From NCBI RefSeq assembly GCF_027744825.2, contig NC_071348.1, positions 3,875,063-3,939,062 on the forward strand: a DNA stretch of 64,000 bases, given 5' to 3'. A program made the translations under genes and the position numbers. The notes below the pieces were generated by a model. It saw nothing but the letters and a program-made list of their open reading frames with translations. It did no database searches and was not told the DNA's origin. The stretch comes from Synchiropus splendidus (Eukaryota > Chordata > Actinopteri > Syngnathiformes > Callionymidae). Below are positions 59,496-64,000 of the stretch, piece after piece (position 1 is the stretch's first letter; the number at the start of each line of letters is the position of its first letter).

Positions 59496-61320
59496 GGTGT
59501 CCCAACACCATGAGGTCAGCCGGGTCTCACCGATGGAAGAGTGACGCAGACTGCTGAGAGCGAGCTGTAAGAATGCCACTGGGCTAGTCAAGAAGCGGCG
59601 GCGGCGGCGGAAGATCAGATAGGCAAAGCAGTTTTTCGGGTTTCCTTTTTAACTTCATGTCGTCCGCCCACGCTTTCGCTCATTATGAAAGCCTGTTCCT
59701 GTTTGGCGGTTGAGACAGCAGTCATTTGCTACACTTTAACACAGTGTCTGTCAGTGTGAGGTCACGAGCATGATGAAAGGTGTTTTTCCTTCAGTGGGCG
59801 GCAGAATCCCCTCAATCTTCCTCGGGAAAATGCGCTCTCTTTCAGCTGGAACGTAACTAGAATGGTCTGTCATATTATTACATCTGAAATTAGGAGATAC
59901 ATCATTTGTGATATTCCTATATCTAACACTCATGCAAATCTTTGATCCAGAACAAGGAAACAGTCTCCTATTTTGCTCGGTTGTCAGCACCCGTCTCAAA
60001 ACACTGCGAGATTTCACTGATAAGTCTTTGATGTTGACATTATGATTCATGATTTTGTTTTGTGGTGGAGAGCATTTACACTGAATTTGCACTGAAGAAC
60101 GCTCAGCACGTTGGAATATTTACAATTATTATTACAATTATGCAGTTTGCATTCAGTGCAAAGCGGAATCGTTCAAAAATGTAGACATCAATGTTAGCAT
60201 TAGCATTAGCATGGTGGTGTGGATTCTCATCTCCGTCGTTTTTGTAGCCGCACAGACATTTATTAAATTGAACTCTGTCGTGTTTTAGTCACTTACATTC
60301 TAGTTGATATGAACAATGAGTAATGCTTGGCATTATTTTGCTCTTTCTCTCTATTATTATTACCTTCACATATGAATCAAATGCCTATTTTATTTGTCTG
60401 GTATTAAAAAACGAAAACTTTTTAATTTTCTGTCCACTGTGTTTCTTTCTTTTCACACAGCTATTAACAGTTACTTAGGTAGGTAGTTAGGTTTAATTAT
60501 ATTTAATTATTATGAGTATAATGGTATTTTGGGAGTGAGGTGCCTTTGTTCTATGCCATTTTAATAGCTGCTTAAGTGGAAGAGCGTTTAAAAAATCATT
60601 TTGTTTGTGTCGTCTTGTTTTCCATTTTGGTCCCGTGACTGAATTCCGGTTTGATTCTTAGATTCTTCCCCAAAATGTGGTCCTTTTTCTGTCATAATTG
60701 TTTGTTGATGTTTATTAATAATCCTTAAATCAAGATATACAAACATGAAATGTCACAATCGATTAACCAGTTGTCATAATATGTCCATATTCAGGGATTA
60801 AACAACAATACAATCATTGACAGTGCAACGTACGTGTATTAAAACAGATACAAAATAGGCATCGGTGGATGTCAATGAATGAATGCACACGTCAACTCTA
60901 TTATCCGAGTTTAAGAGTGGTTTCCGCTATGAACTGAACGTCGATGAAGACTGTTTTAATGAGGTGTGACTGGGTAAGTGAGTGAAGAACGTGACGTGAA
61001 GCGTGTTCGGCGGTGCCGTGGCTGCAGATCTGGGTGGTCCCATGAGACGCGTCGGCTCCGGGATCCTGGCACTGTGCCATCATGGCCTGTAAACAACAAC
61101 TGCGTCAAGTTGAAGTGAACTGCATCTGAGCGTCGGCCTTCCGTCTGGCGCCGATTGAAGCGCGACTCACACCCGCACCGAGTTCCCAAAGATGCCCGGA
61201 TGGTGATTGTGGTAGGTTATCTTTGACTTCTGAGGACTATTGCTCGCTTTTCCGTCGACTTTTGTCGGAGTGGCGACATGAGCGCTAACCTCCCGTTAGC
61301 CACATTAGCTCCGCTAGCAC
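59496..61320. other. Intergenic region between lectin gene and rxrb
   Basis: AT-rich with a short TTAGCA repeat near 60192-60212. A 60-codon minus-strand frame at 60901-61083, preceded by TTTACAG, was considered and not accepted. Around 61100-61330 the GC content rises, consistent with the rxrb promoter/5' UTR. Confidence 0.4.
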
Positions 61321-62074
61321 TCATCGTTGCTAATCCACGACTGAAGGGCGGCTTTGAGCGAAAATATGTCCCATAATCTGTCGCTCGATTCACCTATACA
61401 TGCGATGCACCGAGACGGAGTATTGTTTGATGTCCAAGGAGCATATTTTTGTCTGTCCGTGTGTTTCCGAATGCGTGTGGGAATGGTGGCTAATGCTAAG
61501 CGCAGCCGTGTTTTGATTTTTACGACGCGTTCTCCGACTCTTGGATATAAAGAAGCGTGATGATGATGGTGGTAGTGGTGAAACACGCAATACCAAGAAT
61601 GTACCTTTTGTCCAAGTGGCATTTAAGCGTTTCAACTAGCGGGACATTTCACAGTCACCATTTAAAAACCGTAACGATTTAGTGAGTGTCGATTGCGAGC
61701 CAGCAAACCAACAAAATGGTGTTCATATATTTGAACTCAGCCTCTGAGTTCAATCTCATCCGCAACTTTCCCAGACACTGCTGTTATTTTAGCACGTCTC
61801 CATTTGAATCCCTGCGTTATAATGTCGGACCGTGTGCTCTCCCGATCATCTGTCGTGTTTCTTTGTCGCTCGATTGCTTTTCTAGCTCTTGTGGTTTGTG
61901 TGTTATTGCTCCTGCGTTGATCATATGTTAAACTGATGATTGTGCAGAGTCATAATTTGCGAAGGGTGTGAACCTTCCAAATGGTACATTGTTGCTCAGC
62001 TGTGCGTTTGCGTTCCCACAGACTGACGTCCATCAGGCGGGACACCATCCTCTCTGTTGGGTAGTTTACTAGCC

Positions 62075-63058
62075 ATGTCAGCTCAGCAGCCCAACAGCTC
62101 AGCCTCCAACAGCCCCACCACCATCCTTGGCTCTCCGTTCTCAGTCATCAGTCCGGCTCTCACCTCCCCAGTGGTCTCACCTTCCCTTGGATTCGGACCT
62201 ATTACTAACAGTCAGGTTGGTGGCCAACATGTCATGTGTTTACACATAAAAACAACAACACATGTTGACAATTTCTACTTGAGCCATGTGAATCATCAGA
62301 CAAGCACAAAGTGAGGATTGTGATCAGTTAAAAGGGGAGTTGAAAATTCGGGGACTTCCCTGCTCTCCATCCACAAGTGGCTAAACACCGACGTATCGAG
62401 TGGTTGGAGACAATTTCTGAGAGGCTCTAAATTGTTAAATCCCCATTCTGATTGTAGCCTCATGTTTGCTGACTTGTGTTTTTCTGGTTTGAAATGTTGT
62501 CTTTTTCTGTTTTTGTACCATCCAGATCTCTTCTTCAGCACCCATATCAGGGATGCATTCAATCAGCAGCTCAGAGGACATCAAGCCTCCGTTTGGCCTG
62601 AGGCCCATGCCGGCTCACAGTCCTGGAATAATGTTGTCCCAGAAGCGCCTGTGTGTCATCTGCGGTGATCGCTCCTCTGGTGAGCGACGAGCCAGCTTTT
62701 GTTTTTAACGTTGGCGGGACATGACAGACTCCAGTGCTTCATATTTATTTTTCTATGGAGGTGCTCACTTCCCATAACACATCCAAAACGTACAGTCCAT
62801 CTGAAGGCTCTGTATTTTCACTGTCCTGCTGATGCTCGGTAACCAAGCCATGACTGGTGTTGGCTTCATGACTTGCAGGTAAGCACTACGGGGTCTACAG
62901 CTGTGAGGGCTGCAAAGGTTTCTTCAAGCGGACAGTGCGCAAAGACCTCAGCTACACCTGCAGGGATAACAAGGAGTGCCTGGTCGACAAACGCCAGCGC
63001 AATCGCTGCCAGTACTGCCGCTACCAGAAGTGCCTGGCCATGGGCATGAAGAGAGAAG
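62075..63058 (+). CDS. rxrb: Retinoid X receptor (RXR beta type), N-terminal and DNA-binding exons, 3' truncated
   Basis: Three exons (62075-62215, 62526-62679, 62879-63058) read in frame: an A/B domain ([20 protein letters not shown], then [19 protein letters not shown]), a linker ([19 protein letters not shown]) and the two zinc modules. Zinc finger 1 starts [10 protein letters not shown] and carries the P-box [10 protein letters not shown]; finger 2 ends [20 protein letters not shown]. RXRs bind 9-cis-retinoic acid and heterodimerise with RAR, TR, VDR, PPAR and LXR on direct repeats. The exon begins at an acceptor near 62021, so a 5' UTR exon lies upstream. The ligand-binding exons are past the window. 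The beta call rests on the MHC-type neighbours and the teleost-like A/B domain; the DNA-binding domain alone cannot separate the paralogues. Confidence 0.88.
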
Positions 63059-64000
63059 GTAAAGAGAAGTGTCTTGCTGTTGCAAGCCTGCTTTGTGTGT
63101 GGATTTACTGGAGGTGGTTTGCATTTGTGTCTGAAATCGTGACAAACCGTGCAAAAGCAGCGTGTTAGTGAGCCGGGAGTGACAGCAGGTCTGCGATGGA
63201 GGCGGAGCAGCTTAATGGGACTGTAGTGATGCACGTTTAGCGTCTCAGGAGTCAGAGTCTGGTGCAGGAGATACTGAGCTTGTCATTGGGAGAAAGAAGG
63301 AGATGGGAAATGTCTTTATCAGAGGGACTTGTGGAGAAGTTTAGAGACAGAGTTCGGGTCGGTTCAGGTGGAGAGCTTTGTGATGAGAAATGCTGGAAGA
63401 TCAATAGCTCAGGGAATAGCGTTAGCAGTGGCGTGTGCTAGCTCTAAAGAAGCGGTGGACAGCGGTAATAATACTAACCTGTCTCCGTCTCTTCCCTTCA
63501 CTTCCTCCCATTCTACCCTGTCTCCATCTTTCACTAGTGATCAGACATGTACGCTGGTTGAACCAAGATGGAACAGATGAGGGATGGATGAGTATGTCAT
63601 TTTGAGATCATCCGCGATGAGTTGGCGTTATTGGCCTGACCCCAATAACCAGACTGTGTGATGGCGAGGGATAACTTGGTGGAGTTAGGAAAACGTCTGT
63701 CCATCTGCTCCTGCTCAGATCACATGGTCTTAGCGCAGCGTCATGAGTTTGTGCCACGCCCTAATGTGCAAGACCATGAATAAATCATAGTGGGAATGAA
63801 TAATACAACGCTGTTTTGCATAATATAAAGAAACCGCTGACGCTGAACTAATGTGTTGCATGGTTGAAAGTGTAGGTCCGAGTCTGAAACCTGCACCAGT
63901 CTGAGCTCTGACCCACTGGAGAGTGACTGTTTTCCAGTGGTCTAGGCAGGATTCCTTCAAACTGCCATTAGAGTTGAAGTGCCAAACTGGTCTCACGTGA
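63059..64000 (+). other. rxrb intron after the DNA-binding exon
   Basis: Starts with GTAAAG at 63059. No exon matching the RXR hinge was found before the window ends. Confidence 0.6.

Noticed and set aside
60901..61083. 60-codon minus-strand frame after a TTTACAG acceptor, opposite rxrb
   Set aside because: No upstream start exon in phase, no recognised family, and it ends within AT-rich DNA. It could be a small 3' exon but is not supportable.

Overview
The window is nuclear DNA from a ray-finned fish, most likely a percomorph teleost with a compact genome. The genes are vertebrate families split by GT-AG introns, many shorter than 100 bp, with microsatellites and AATAAA signals. Spliced models were built by hand. 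For seven of them (kcnk5, epb41, csnk2b, aif1, cyp21a2, tnxb, a C-type lectin) the exon lengths add up to an intact frame, and recognisable families and splice sites support them. Gene names rest on remembered family sequences, not on a search.

Layout, left to right. Positions 18-367 (+) hold the last two exons of a paraoxonase. They converge on kcnk5, a TASK-2 two-pore K+ channel (437-2724, -). Positions 2.7-12.9 kb are gene-poor and hold a probable 5' UTR exon and the long first intron of the next gene. Positions 12896-30600 (+) hold a giant erythrocyte protein 4.1 (epb41, 4.1R) of about 2,530 codons in 31 coding exons, with its 3' UTR to about 32 kb. From 32.5 to 46.7 kb four minus-strand genes lie close together: csnk2b (casein kinase 2 beta), aif1, cyp21a2 (steroid 21-hydroxylase) and a tenascin-X-like gene. 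Positions 46.7-56 kb are mostly intergenic, with repeat relics, a TA microsatellite and one weak three-exon candidate. Positions 56274-59495 (-) hold a secreted triple C-type-lectin protein with a mucin-like repeat. Positions 62075-63058 (+) hold the first coding exons of an RXR, probably rxrb, which runs off the window.

Context. CSNK2B, AIF1, CYP21A2, TNXB and RXRB all lie in the human MHC class III/extended class II region, and KCNK5 is also on human 6p21. This looks like a teleost piece of the MHC-linked block with class I/II genes absent. Human EPB41 and the PONs lie on other chromosomes, so one edge is a rearrangement or fish-specific neighbourhood.

Most notable. Between the FERM-adjacent domain and the spectrin-actin-binding region of epb41 sit 12 consecutive exons that are all phase 1-1, so each can be skipped in frame. 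Eleven carry one copy of an acidic-Trp motif (consensus DDWFxLLD), nine of which fit the W-x-x-[LIV] LC3/GABARAP-interacting core. This is a modular cassette of 1,188 residues that I do not know from mammalian 4.1R. The same gene has an 11-residue Lys/Glu repeat in the headpiece, a cluster of TGCATG sites round the 63-nt exon equivalent to mammalian exon 16, an alternative terminal exon, and a changed C-terminus. Other oddities are a broken splice donor in cyp21a2, a tenascin with one EGF repeat, and a 42-nt near-palindrome in a tenascin intron.
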